The notes under the pieces: model-generated
The model's database searches: none
The model's input: only the letters and a program-made list of their open reading frames with translations
Told to the model about the DNA's origin: nothing
Source of the DNA: Lentibacillus saliphilus
GTDB taxonomy: Bacteria > Bacillota > Bacilli > Bacillales > Amphibacillaceae
Length of the DNA: 64,000 nucleotides
Direction of reading: 5' to 3'
NCBI RefSeq assembly: GCF_019093865.1
Contig: NZ_JABJXD010000004.1
Coordinates: 124,001 to 188,000, forward strand
Made by a program: the position numbers and the translations under genes
In this document: positions 35,321-44,410 of the stretch, piece by piece
Position numbering within the stretch: the first letter of the stretch is position 1
Layout: every line of letters begins with the position of its first letter

Positions 35321-35449
35321 CATCATAACCAATTCTCCCACAGGAGTCTGCGTGTATATTTCCGGAGCTAATGTTGAGCAGTGTTCGTCTGTAGCGTTAA
35401 ATTTTTAGTTATGGTCCAGCCTCATTGCAGTTTATCGTTTTCATACAGT

Positions 35450-36064
35450 TTAGTGAGGCATTGTGTTTTGAATGGGTGCAAAGCTGTTGAGATAATTTTG
35501 CATATCCTGTTCTTTGAGCTGAGGTACCTGGTAGTACTGATGCTTGTTTTGGTATAGGAAAATTTCATACGCCATTTCAACTAAATTCGGAATACTGTCA
35601 GCTAAAACGCGTCTCAGTACAGGATTGGTTGCCTCAAGTGCTGTCATCGTAAATGCTGAAGCACATGCTTTTAAATTCCCCATCATATACCCTGATACAC
35701 ATTGGTCATTAATATCACCTGGCGTTTGTGCGGGTGTTTTTGGCTGACCTTGCTGTGTTCCGAAAATCACATCATTATTAAGCTGCATGTTATACGTCTG
35801 TGTTGGAACAGCAGGATCCTTCCCGCTTGTAAACGTATCAATAATCGTGTTGTATAGCTGAGTCATAAACGTACGATGACGTTGGTGTATGCCTTTTAAT
35901 TCTTGGTCTTGAATATGCTGTTCATATAAAACAGCTTGTTCCAATCCCCCGACAAGCGTTGATATCGCTTCGTGTGCGTCATATAGCTCGTGCCCACCGT
36001 GATTCATTTGTGGTGGTACATTTGTTGATTGCTGCAAGTTACCTGATTGGTTCGTATTGTGCAT
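35450..36064 (-). CDS. Spore coat protein, CotF family
   Basis: 204 residues. After a polar, Gln/Asn-rich N terminus (about 1-25), the helical CotF-type domain shows ISTLVGGLEQAVLYEQHIQD, CVSGYMMGNLKACASAFTMT and NPVLRRVLADSIPNLVEMAYE, ending with a Tyr/Gln-rich tail (YQNKHQYYQVPQL). CotF proteins are small coat components made in the mother cell. AGGAGGTAG precedes the ATG. Confidence 0.88.
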   Translation of the reverse strand: MHNTNQSGNLQQSTNVPPQMNHGGHELYDAHEAISTLVGGLEQAVLYEQHIQDQELKGIHQRHRTFMTQLYNTIIDTFTSGKDPAVPTQTYNMQLNNDVIFGTQQGQPKTPAQTPGDINDQCVSGYMMGNLKACASAFTMTALEATNPVLRRVLADSIPNLVEMAYEIFLYQNKHQYYQVPQLKEQDMQNYLNSFAPIQNTMPH

Positions 36065-36224
36065 AGCTCCTACCTCCTATAAGTTCATTCATTTTTATGG
36101 TTGGTCAATTCAAGCATATTATGCAAGCATCCGTATTAATTTATGAAGTGGTATGAAATAACATGCAAAAAAACTTGTAAAATGTTTCACATATAATAGA
36201 TAACACTGTATAATCAATCATTAC

Positions 36225-36252
36225 AAAAGCGTTATTTTTATAACGCTTTTTT
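36225..36252 (+). terminator. Terminator-like hairpin in the leader of the TctA operon
   Basis: Stem AAAAGCGTTA/TAACGCTTTT, loop TTTT, then TT. It lies 37 bases before the first gene of the operon and only ~15 bases after a TATAAT box (36209-36214), with no plus-strand gene upstream. Confidence 0.7.
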
Positions 36253-36288
36253 AGTTTAGGGCTATTTTAAGAAAAAAGAGGTGTGTAC

Positions 36289-36549
36289 ATGTCGGACAAA
36301 ATGAATGAACAGGTCAATAATGATGAGCAGTACGTTGAAGTATGGGCTGACTTAGTTAAAATTAAAGATCTCGTTCTCAGTATTATCATTAGTAGTATGA
36401 CAACACTTGGAGGTTATTTATTGGCGCCTGATGACCCACCAAAACCACTCATTTTTGGTTTGATCGGTGCCATTGTTGGATTTGTTATATCAAGCTTTTT
36501 AATAAAACCGAAACGAACGTTTAAATATGTGGAAAAGGAGAAGCAGTAA
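36289..36549 (+). CDS. Small membrane protein next to TctA-type carrier
   Basis: 86 residues from ATG 36289, after AAGAGGTG. A hydrophilic acidic N terminus is followed by two membrane helices (about 27-45 and 53-71) and a basic tail. The next gene begins right after its stop, so it is probably a partner subunit, a reduced TctB-like protein perhaps. No family recognised. Confidence 0.7.
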   Translation: MSDKMNEQVNNDEQYVEVWADLVKIKDLVLSIIISSMTTLGGYLLAPDDPPKPLIFGLIGAIVGFVISSFLIKPKRTFKYVEKEKQ

Positions 36550-37902
36550 ATGGAATTAGATCTACTCATACAAATGCTTGGTGCAGCCGTAATTGGTTCT
36601 GTGCTATATACACTTATTGGAATTGCACCCGGAACAGATGAAACAGCTGTGCTTGCACCCGTAACGCTCGTGCTCGTACTGGCAGGTTTTGAACCGATAG
36701 TTATTCTTACATTTTTCATGTCTGCAATTGTGGCCAAGAAATTGACAGATTCTATTCCAGTTGCTGTAGCAGGTATTCCTGGAGGGGTCATGTCTGCGCC
36801 AATGGTCGACCATGCCATGGTATTAAAACAACATGGTATTCCAGATGTTAGTATTCGCAAGATGGCATCAGGCTCTGTATTAGGAACAATTATTGCTATT
36901 CCAATGAGTTTATTGTTGGCAAGTGCTTTAATTCCACTTCAGGATGTCATTGCTGAATATTCTGGGCAGATTTTCTTTGGTGGCGCAATCTTCTTAGCCT
37001 TAATGACAAAAAACCGCTGGCTTGCATTGTTATCCATCGTTCCTTTTGCCTTCTTAATCCAAGGACTCCGACAGTTTTATTGGGAAATTGGTGTTGTACC
37101 TGAAGGAAAAACAGTGTTTATATCTTTTTTCCTCGGCATTACAATTGGTCCAGTCATCTTAAAGCTGTTTGAATTACTGATCCCACATATTCGTAAACAA
37201 ATGCCACGGCATGGGACTAAAAATATATCATTGTATAAAACAGAACGAGAAAAGGGCTTTCCTAACCCTTTTAAAATTCTCGACATTAAAGAAATTGGAA
37301 CGACGTCGTTGTCTTCTTTCCTAGGTGTTTTGACCTTCTTTATGAGCCCGGTCGGTATGACAATATTTCTAGGTGAGACTTTAACGAGTCGAATTAAGGA
37401 TCCGATAAAGCGCGCTACAAGAGCCATATCAGCAATGGATGGTCTAACAAATGCCTCATATATTGCGGGTACGCTTATCCCGCTTATTGCGATTGGTTTA
37501 CCTTTATCACCAACCGCAATCGGACCGGCAAATGCGTTGTTTAAAGCGCCACCTGTATTTACAGAGGATCATAATATGCATCATTTATTGAGCATGAGTG
37601 ATTTCGTTTTTGCCAGTGTGATCGGTTCAGTCGTTGCCATTGCCTTGACGTACTATGTAACGATCAAATACGCTCAGCCAATTTGTGCGTTTGTTTTTAA
37701 ACGAGTGCCTCATGAAGCGATGCTCGGTCTCTTCTTCGGGCTCGTACTGATGCTCGCATTTATGGAAGCTGGTGTTGTAAATATATTCGGTGTTATGTTA
37801 ATCGGTCTTGTGGCAGGTTTATTACATCGAAAAGGTATTAATTACGGTGTGCAGTTTATGGTATTATATGCTGCGCCTTGGCTCGTATCCTTGTTTTTCT
37901 AA
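36550..37902 (+). CDS. TctA-family (tripartite tricarboxylate) transporter large subunit
   Basis: 450 residues with about 11-12 hydrophobic segments. It starts like TctA (LLIQMLGAAVIGSVLYTLIGIAPG), with VAGIPGGVMSAPMVDHA and LIPLIAIGLPLSPTAIGPA as the two pseudo-symmetric loops. TctA carries carboxylates with H+ or Na+ using a TctC binding protein; no TctC gene is here. The two copies of the signature differ from the usual GxPG, so the substrate may differ. Confidence 0.85.
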   Translation: MELDLLIQMLGAAVIGSVLYTLIGIAPGTDETAVLAPVTLVLVLAGFEPIVILTFFMSAIVAKKLTDSIPVAVAGIPGGVMSAPMVDHAMVLKQHGIPDVSIRKMASGSVLGTIIAIPMSLLLASALIPLQDVIAEYSGQIFFGGAIFLALMTKNRWLALLSIVPFAFLIQGLRQFYWEIGVVPEGKTVFISFFLGITIGPVILKLFELLIPHIRKQMPRHGTKNISLYKTEREKGFPNPFKILDIKEIGTTSLSSFLGVLTFFMSPVGMTIFLGETLTSRIKDPIKRATRAISAMDGLTNASYIAGTLIPLIAIGLPLSPTAIGPANALFKAPPVFTEDHNMHHLLSMSDFVFASVIGSVVAIALTYYVTIKYAQPICAFVFKRVPHEAMLGLFFGLVLMLAFMEAGVVNIFGVMLIGLVAGLLHRKGINYGVQFMVLYAAPWLVSLFF

Positions 37903-37923
37903 GTATCATTAAATGTCATATGA

Positions 37924-37957
37924 AAGAGTGCCGACACGTGATCGGTGCTCTTTTTTT
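37924..37957 (+). terminator. Terminator of the TctA operon
   Basis: Stem AGAGTGCCGA with TCGGTGCTCT (two wobble/mismatch positions) followed by seven T. Confidence 0.75.
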
Positions 37958-38475
37958 GGTGAACATCGCTTTTAGCATAAACGTGAAAATTACTAATAAA
38001 TAGTAGCTAAAAAAACATTGACATCTATTTAAGGAACATGGTAAATTTTCTAGTGACAAAAGTGTGAAAAGGATATCACATTCGTGTAAAAAAATGGTAA
38101 TAGATCGCATAATATCAATAAATGTTACACAAAATAAGTGAAATACATAACATGATGAACGACAAAAAGACGAGCTATGCAACAGCATTTTAACAAATCT
38201 TAAAGCTGATTAATCAATGATGATATGCATGAATTTCATTGTGCTGGTGAAAGGTAATCATAAATAATTGGTTTTTATGTGAAGGTTAGAGATGAGTATT
38301 TTAAATCATCATCAGCCAGTACCAGTGTGTGAAAACTGGAAGGAGTGATGTCCAGCAACAGCAGTGAGAGGAATAAGACAAGCTGAGTCAGTGGTCTTTA
38401 AGACACTTTAAATAAAGCCCTGCTCATAAAGAGTTGCCAACATGATATTCACATCAATATGTAGGGGGTCCATTA
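37958..38475. other. Long upstream region of the sugar ABC operon
   Basis: About 520 bases without a supported gene. The last 200 bases contain a small hairpin (AGTGGTCTT with AAGACACT, near 38390-38408) and purine-rich stretches, which could be a structured leader. I saw no cre-like site and no clear operator. No LacI- or AraC-type regulator gene is adjacent. Confidence 0.4.
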
Positions 38476-39798
38476 ATGAAGAACAAGGTGACAGTCGTAC
38501 TATTACTTATGGTTATTGCTTTGATAACCAGCGCATGCGGTGGTGCAAATGATAATGATGCAGCACAAACCGATGACGAAGCAGTTGAAATTTCTTGGAT
38601 GACATATCCACCATTTACACCAGAGTATGAAACGATGTTAAAGGATCAAATTGCAGCGTTTGAAGACGAACATCCTAATATTAAAATTGATTGGATTACG
38701 AATGATGATGCGGTTCAATTAACGCGTCAACAGCTCGCTGCTGGTGCAGGTCCAGATGTTGTGTATGCAGACGGTCCGATGACATTACGGAGATTTGCGA
38801 GCGCAGGCTATCTTGAACCTCTAACAGATCAAGTGGATACGTATAAGTGGAATGATCGTTTTTACGATTGGGCACTTTCAACAGGTTATCAAGATGGAGA
38901 ATTATACGGTCTTCCTAAATCTTACGAGTCAGTCGTTGTTTGGTATAACAAAGACATGTTTGCTGAAAATGGGTGGGACATCCCAACAAATCTTAAAGAG
39001 TTACAATCATTAAATCAAACGATACAAGACGAAGATATTATACCAATTGCCTTTGGTGCTTCTGATTACAGAGCATCTAATGAGTGGGCATTAACGCTCA
39101 TGTACAATGCCTATCTTGGTAAAGATGCTATGAAAGACGTTATTTCTACAGAGATGAAATGGAATGATGATCTCGTTAAAGAAGCAACACAAACATGGGT
39201 CGATATGTGGCAGAACGGTGATGTAAGTGACAAACAGTCCCATGCCATTACAAATGATGATGCATGGTCATTATTCAATAATGGACAAGCTGCTATGAAA
39301 ATTGAAGGTACGTGGGCATCTAATCGTGTAATGGGAGATGCGCAAAACTTTGATGTTGGCTTTTTCGTGATGCCAGCTCTAAGAGAAGGTATTGAGGAAA
39401 ATATTCCGTTGGCATTAGGTGGTAGCACGGGTATAAATGCGAATTCTGAGCATAAGGAAGAAGCAATCGTATTTCTTGATTGGTTGCATGATATCGAAGC
39501 ATCTGAAATGGAAGTCAAGCTTGGCACTTTTAATCCACTTGTAGATCTTGATATTGCAAATGTTGAGGATGTTGCACCAATTACGAAAGACATCTTTAAT
39601 GAGATTACAAGCTATATGGAAAAAGATCAGGTTGGTTACGCATCATGGACTTACTGGCCACCAAGTGCAAATTATTATCTCTGGGATAATATTGAAGCAG
39701 TCTTTATCGGTCAGATGAGTGTGGATGAATTATTAGATCAAGTGCAGAAAGAAGCAGAAAAGGATAAAGAAGAAGGTTTGTTGTTTGAATTTGAATAG
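38476..39798 (+). CDS. ABC transporter sugar-binding lipoprotein (family 1)
   Basis: 440 residues. Signal peptide ending in the lipobox ITSAC (lipid Cys at ~21), then a periplasmic-type fold: WMTYPPFTPEYE, GAGPDVVYADGP, GLPKSYESVVVWYNKDMF and KIEGTWASNRVMG are typical of extracellular solute-binding family 1. It delivers a sugar or glycoside to the two permeases that follow. An intercistronic hairpin (39816-39847) probably keeps its mRNA in excess. TAGGGGG precedes the ATG. Confidence 0.93.
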   Translation: MKNKVTVVLLLMVIALITSACGGANDNDAAQTDDEAVEISWMTYPPFTPEYETMLKDQIAAFEDEHPNIKIDWITNDDAVQLTRQQLAAGAGPDVVYADGPMTLRRFASAGYLEPLTDQVDTYKWNDRFYDWALSTGYQDGELYGLPKSYESVVVWYNKDMFAENGWDIPTNLKELQSLNQTIQDEDIIPIAFGASDYRASNEWALTLMYNAYLGKDAMKDVISTEMKWNDDLVKEATQTWVDMWQNGDVSDKQSHAITNDDAWSLFNNGQAAMKIEGTWASNRVMGDAQNFDVGFFVMPALREGIEENIPLALGGSTGINANSEHKEEAIVFLDWLHDIEASEMEVKLGTFNPLVDLDIANVEDVAPITKDIFNEITSYMEKDQVGYASWTYWPPSANYYLWDNIEAVFIGQMSVDELLDQVQKEAEKDKEEGLLFEFE

Positions 39799-39815
39799 GT
39801 TCAAATAATTGATTA

Positions 39816-39847
39816 AGAAGCAAGGAGAGTAACATATCCTTGCTTCT
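39816..39847 (+). terminator. Attenuating hairpin between binding protein and permease genes
   Basis: A perfect 11-bp stem AGAAGCAAGGA/TCCTTGCTTCT, followed by TGCCTTTA. The weak T-tract suggests partial read-through into the permease genes. Confidence 0.7.
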
Positions 39848-39974
39848 GCCTTTATATAGAGCGAAGAAAGTGTTCTATCAATGGGCGTGTTGACCGATTC
39901 TATTCATTACACATTCAGTAGGCGAGTTTATGCTGAATGACAATTCACTTTATGAAGGGAGCACGTATTAACAT

Positions 39975-40868
39975 ATGAGTGTAGCAAAACATTCAAAACA
40001 ACATTGGAAGAAAAGCCTCTTTCCTTGGTTATTGTTGGCGCCTTCTTTACTTTTACTGCTATTCGTCGTTGGTGGTCCAATTATTGGTACCATTTTCTTA
40101 TCGTTTACCGATTGGGATGGCATTAAGGCGCCTTCATTTGTTGGATTAGAGAACTTTTCAAGACTTATTCATGATAAAACGTTTTATATAGCATTAGCCA
40201 ATAACATCAAGTGGATGGCGATATTCTTAACTATACCTGTCATTATGGCGCTTATAGTCGCTTTATTAATTAGTAAAATTGCTAGAGGAAAGTTATTTTA
40301 TCGAACGGTGACCTTTATACCTTATATACTTTCAACGGTCGTTACAGCAAAGCTATGGTCGTTAATTTACAATCCATTTTCAGGTGTAAATACAGCGCTT
40401 GAAGATTGGGGCCTTGATTTTCTAGCGCAGTCATGGATTGGGGATAGTGCGATTGCATTATTTTCCGTAGCATTTGCGGATTTATGGCATTTTTGGGGCT
40501 TTCTCGTCGTGTTATTTTTAATGGGCATGCAGCAGCTTGATAAAAGTATTGAAGAAGCTGCTGTTGTAGAGGGTGCAGGCCGTCTTCGTGTATTTTGGCA
40601 CGTGACTTTACCGCAGCTCAGACCGACATTGGTATTAATTTATATGCTTCTTATTATTTGGTCATTCGCTGCGTTTGATTATGTTTACATTATGACGCAA
40701 GGTGGTCCGGGTAAATCAACGGAACTATTAGCGACGTATATGTATGACTTAGCCATTTATAATTATCAGCCTGGCTATGCAAGTACAGTAGCTTTGACAA
40801 TGGGTCTGTTTGCTGGTTTAGTCATTATCGGTTTTCGATTCATCCAGAAGAAAGGGTGGGATGTATAA
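39975..40868 (+). CDS. Sugar ABC transporter permease (MalF/UgpA type)
   Basis: 297 residues with six membrane segments. The EAA loop is EEAAVVEGAGRLRVFWHVTLPQLRP, the coupling site for the ATPase. The end of the gene abuts the second permease start. GAAGGGAGC precedes the ATG. Confidence 0.94.
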   Translation: MSVAKHSKQHWKKSLFPWLLLAPSLLLLLFVVGGPIIGTIFLSFTDWDGIKAPSFVGLENFSRLIHDKTFYIALANNIKWMAIFLTIPVIMALIVALLISKIARGKLFYRTVTFIPYILSTVVTAKLWSLIYNPFSGVNTALEDWGLDFLAQSWIGDSAIALFSVAFADLWHFWGFLVVLFLMGMQQLDKSIEEAAVVEGAGRLRVFWHVTLPQLRPTLVLIYMLLIIWSFAAFDYVYIMTQGGPGKSTELLATYMYDLAIYNYQPGYASTVALTMGLFAGLVIIGFRFIQKKGWDV

Positions 40869-41687
40869 ATGTTAAAGCGATTTGACTGGAGACATATCCC
40901 CTTACTGTTATTTACAGCTTTTGCTATCGGGCCTCTTGTACTCATTTTCAGCAACTCTTTAAAATCGAAGGAGGAGTTTGGAGAGAATCCATTAGGCTTT
41001 CCGAAAGAGCTCCACTTTGAAAACTTTGCAGAAGCATGGGTTGTCGGTGGCTATGGCCAAGCATTTACGAACAGCTTAATCGTCGCTGTGTCTTGCATTG
41101 TTATTATTTGTATCAGTGCTTCATTAGCCGCTTATGCTCTTGCAAAGGTCAGGTTTAGATTTTCAAATTCAATTTTAGGTTTTTTACTGCTTGTTATGTC
41201 AATTCCAATGGGCTTATTTTTAGTGCCACTCTTTTATGTGTATCAAAATTTAGGGCTTATGGATTCATTGCTAGGTATTATCATTATATACTCAGCAATT
41301 TTCCTACCGTTTAACATATTTTTACTACGGTCGTTTTTCGTTTCAATTCCCGACGAATTGCTAGACAGTGCTCGAGTGGACGGTTGTAACGAGTTTCAAA
41401 TTTTGACGAAAGTTGTATTTCCGCTCGCATTACCGGCATTCTTAACCGTCATGCTGCTCGTTGGTCTATGGACGTGGAATGAATTCTTCTTTGCGAATGC
41501 ATTTTTACAAACTGAAGAGCTCAAAACAGTTGCAACAAAGTACTTGGCGTTTACAGGTAGATTCGGAAATGACTGGCGCCTAATTTCAGCCGCAGGTGTC
41601 ATCACTGTCATGCCAATATTACTATTGTTTGTCTTTTTACAACGAAAGTTTATTGAAGGACTAACAGAAGGCAGTGTAAAAGGATAA
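40869..41687 (+). CDS. Sugar ABC transporter permease (MalG/UgpE type)
   Basis: 272 residues, six membrane segments; the EAA loop is ELLDSARVDGCNEFQILTKVVFPLALP. It pairs with the preceding permease. No ATPase gene lies in the operon, so a shared MsmX-like ATPase is expected (known for Bacillus CUT1 systems; inferred here). Confidence 0.94.
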   Translation: MLKRFDWRHIPLLLFTAFAIGPLVLIFSNSLKSKEEFGENPLGFPKELHFENFAEAWVVGGYGQAFTNSLIVAVSCIVIICISASLAAYALAKVRFRFSNSILGFLLLVMSIPMGLFLVPLFYVYQNLGLMDSLLGIIIIYSAIFLPFNIFLLRSFFVSIPDELLDSARVDGCNEFQILTKVVFPLALPAFLTVMLLVGLWTWNEFFFANAFLQTEELKTVATKYLAFTGRFGNDWRLISAAGVITVMPILLLFVFLQRKFIEGLTEGSVKG

Positions 41688-41704
41688 ACAGAGGAGGGGT
41701 TTGG

Positions 41705-43879
41705 ATGGAAATATCTGATGGTCGTATGCTTCCAAGGACAATGCCAGCAGATTATATAGAGAAAGTTTATGCTGGTTGGCTTGGCAAGGTCATCGGTGTC
41801 CGACATGGTGCCAACATCGAAAATTGGACAGCTGATCGAATTGAAAAAGCATTTGGTGAGGTAAACGGGTATTTATTCGATTTCACCCATTTCGCTGCAG
41901 ATGATGATACGAATGGGCCATTGTTTTTCTTAAGGGCCCTAGAGGATTATACGCACACACGTGACATTACCGCTAAAGAAATGGGACTGACGTGGCTTAA
42001 CTATACAGCGGATGGTCATGGCTTTTTCTGGTGGGGTGGTTATGGTGTGTCAACCGAGGATACAGCCTATCAAAATTTGAAAAGCGGCATTGAAGCACCA
42101 ACTTCGGGTTCAATAGAACAGAACGGAAAAACAGTTGCCGAGCAAATCGGTGGACAAATTTTCAGTGATGCTTGGGGTTTAATTGCTCCCGGCCAACCTA
42201 ACCTTGCTGCTGAGTATGCTGAAAAAATGGCGAGTGTATCTCATGATGGCAATGGCAAGTATGGGGGCATGTTTATTGCCGCCTGTATTGCAGAAGCATT
42301 TGTAGAACAGGATGTCAATAAAATTATTGATGCTGGTTTGGCTGTCATACCTGAAGACTCTAATTATGCACGTGTCGTGAAGGCGATTCGGGCTTTTCAT
42401 AAACAACACCCAGAAAGCTGGCGCGCGTGTTTACAATACATCCATTCGGATTATGGTTATGACCGGTACGAAGGCGTTTGTCACATCATTCCTAATACTG
42501 CGGTCATAATATTGGCGCTTCTATACGGCGAAGGTGATTATTCAAAAACCATTAATATATGCAATATGTGTGGTTGGGATACAGACTGTAATGTCGGAAA
42601 TGTTGGCACAATTATTGGAGTGAAAAATGGCTTGGCTGGTATCGATACGTCTTGGCGTGAACCTATTAACGACTTTTTATGCTGCTCGAGTGTTATTGGC
42701 AGTCTAAACATCCTTGACTTGCCTAAATGTGCTTCATATATTGCGCGCTTAGGCTATAAAGTTATGGGTGAAACCCCACCAGAGAACTGGGAAACATTAC
42801 TGTCTGATTCTAATATGCTGCACTTTGAATATCCGGGCTCAACGCACGCATTTAAAGTGGAATCGGATTGTGCTGCATCAACGGGCTTTATTGAGAATAC
42901 GACAGCTGATGCTGCTACAGGTTCACGTTCATTAAAAGTGGTATTTGATCAGGTTAATGGTGGCTTTGGCTATCGTGCTGGTGTAAAAACGTATTATCGA
43001 CCTTCTGATTTTGACGACAGCCGCTATGATCCGAGTTTTTCCCCAATTTTATACCCTGGGCAAACGATCGAGACAGTTGTGAAGGTGTCTAGTGCAGGAA
43101 TGAATCATGTTGCTGCGCGCCTTTATATTAAGGATGGTCATACAGGACAATTCATGTATGGTGAGAAAACAGAGCTTGCTGCTGATCAATGGACATCGCT
43201 TTCGTATGCCATACCTTACCTTGAAAATGTCTGTATTGAAGAAGCAGGAATTGAATGGATTCCACTTGATGAAAGTGGCTTTATTTCTTGGCCTTCGATG
43301 GTGACATTAATTGATCATATGGTGTTCACTGGAGAGCCGTCCTACGGGATTGATTTTGCCAAAGAGCGCATTGAAAAGTGGAGTCTCTTCCATGAAGAAG
43401 TGAGCCAAATGACCCATTTAAGAGGTATATGGACGCTTGAGGATGGGGCTTTGGCAGGTAGTTATCATGCTAATGCCTCAGCAGAAGCGTACACGGGACA
43501 TATTGATTGGGAAGATTATACGTTTGAATGTATTCTTGAGCCTCAAAAAGGAAACAGTCATAATATCAATTTCCGTGTTCAGGGTGGTGTCAGATCATAT
43601 GCGGTTGGATTTAAGGACGGAGAACTCGTCCTCTACAAAAATAACAACGGCTATCAAGTTCTTACAGCAGAACCGTTTGATTGGACACATCACCAGCCAT
43701 ATCGATTAAGCGTTAGCGCAAAAGGAAATGCGTTTGACATAAGTGTCGATGGTCAACACATCATGTCTTATCAAGATGATGATAAGCCTTATATGCATGG
43801 TCAAATTGGTTTCTCTAATTTTTCCGGAAGTCGAACGCATTACAAGCAATTTTGGATCAATCCGATCGATCATAAGTAA
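41705..43879 (+). CDS. ADP-ribosylglycohydrolase-family enzyme with C-terminal beta-sandwich
   Basis: 724 residues, no signal peptide, so cytoplasmic. Residues ~15-365 form an ADP-ribosylglycohydrolase-type helical domain: FAADDDTNGPLFFLRALE and GWDTDCNVGNVGTIIG keep the acidic Mg-binding pairs of the family, and SHDGNGKYGGMFIAA lies between. A middle region (~370-560) and a C-terminal LamG/DUF1080-like sandwich (about 575-720: INFRVQGGVRSYAVGFKDGE) follow. It sits 17 bases after the permease gene, so it probably cleaves the imported compound. The true substrate (N-glycoside, ADP-ribosyl or other) is unknown. Confidence 0.85.
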   Translation: MEISDGRMLPRTMPADYIEKVYAGWLGKVIGVRHGANIENWTADRIEKAFGEVNGYLFDFTHFAADDDTNGPLFFLRALEDYTHTRDITAKEMGLTWLNYTADGHGFFWWGGYGVSTEDTAYQNLKSGIEAPTSGSIEQNGKTVAEQIGGQIFSDAWGLIAPGQPNLAAEYAEKMASVSHDGNGKYGGMFIAACIAEAFVEQDVNKIIDAGLAVIPEDSNYARVVKAIRAFHKQHPESWRACLQYIHSDYGYDRYEGVCHIIPNTAVIILALLYGEGDYSKTINICNMCGWDTDCNVGNVGTIIGVKNGLAGIDTSWREPINDFLCCSSVIGSLNILDLPKCASYIARLGYKVMGETPPENWETLLSDSNMLHFEYPGSTHAFKVESDCAASTGFIENTTADAATGSRSLKVVFDQVNGGFGYRAGVKTYYRPSDFDDSRYDPSFSPILYPGQTIETVVKVSSAGMNHVAARLYIKDGHTGQFMYGEKTELAADQWTSLSYAIPYLENVCIEEAGIEWIPLDESGFISWPSMVTLIDHMVFTGEPSYGIDFAKERIEKWSLFHEEVSQMTHLRGIWTLEDGALAGSYHANASAEAYTGHIDWEDYTFECILEPQKGNSHNINFRVQGGVRSYAVGFKDGELVLYKNNNGYQVLTAEPFDWTHHQPYRLSVSAKGNAFDISVDGQHIMSYQDDDKPYMHGQIGFSNFSGSRTHYKQFWINPIDHK

Positions 43880-43888
43880 GTAAAAAAG

Positions 43889-43933
43889 AAACTGCCTGTT
43901 TCCATCCTATCTTGGAGGAAGCAGGCAGTTTTG
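43889..43933. terminator. Bidirectional terminator after the glycohydrolase gene
   Basis: Stem AAACTGCCTG with CAGGCAGTTT, inner TTCC/GGAA; T-runs suit both directions. Confidence 0.85.
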
Positions 43934-43939
43934 GTGTTC

Positions 43940-44332
43940 TTATGATTCGTCTTCTGTTTTCATAAAGGTTAAGACCACGAACACGAGGAAGCTGAGTAAT
44001 AGAACGGATCCGCCCACAATGAATGTAACGAGCGGGAAGGCCCCTTCAATACCAAACGGTTTTACGAAATAAAGCCACATACCAGTCGTTAATCCAATTG
44101 AACCAATAATGGCAGACCATACGTGGATCGTGGCGAGCACCTTATTGGCAGGCGTGAACACTTTATAATACACGGCCCACGCGAAAAGACTTAACCACCC
44201 TACAACGAGGATGTGGGCATGAATAGACTTAAATTCATAACCACCTGCCCCCGCCATGTGTGAACCAAGGTAGGCACCCCCAAAAGCAAATAGCGCAGAA
44301 ATACGTAATAGAAGCTTACTATAAGAATTCAA
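43940..44332 (-). CDS. Four-helix membrane protein with conserved His, heme-copper-oxidase-like
   Basis: 130 residues, four membrane helices. SIHAHILVVGWLSLFAWAVY with two His in a helix recalls the small NorB/CcoN-like proteins of Bacillus. Whether it binds heme cannot be told. The gene is 78 bases after mnmH in the same direction. Confidence 0.68.
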   Translation of the reverse strand: MNSYSKLLLRISALFAFGGAYLGSHMAGAGGYEFKSIHAHILVVGWLSLFAWAVYYKVFTPANKVLATIHVWSAIIGSIGLTTGMWLYFVKPFGIEGAFPLVTFIVGGSVLLLSFLVFVVLTFMKTEDES

Positions 44333-44410
44333 AATATGTCCCCCTCCATCATTTTCACGTTAAGTACCTTCACTATACATGATTTTTATGAACGGAGCAT
44401 GAACAAATGA

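Noticed and set aside
38200-38475. Catabolite-repression (cre) site before the sugar operon
   Set aside because: No sequence close to TGWNANCGNTNWCA was found by eye.
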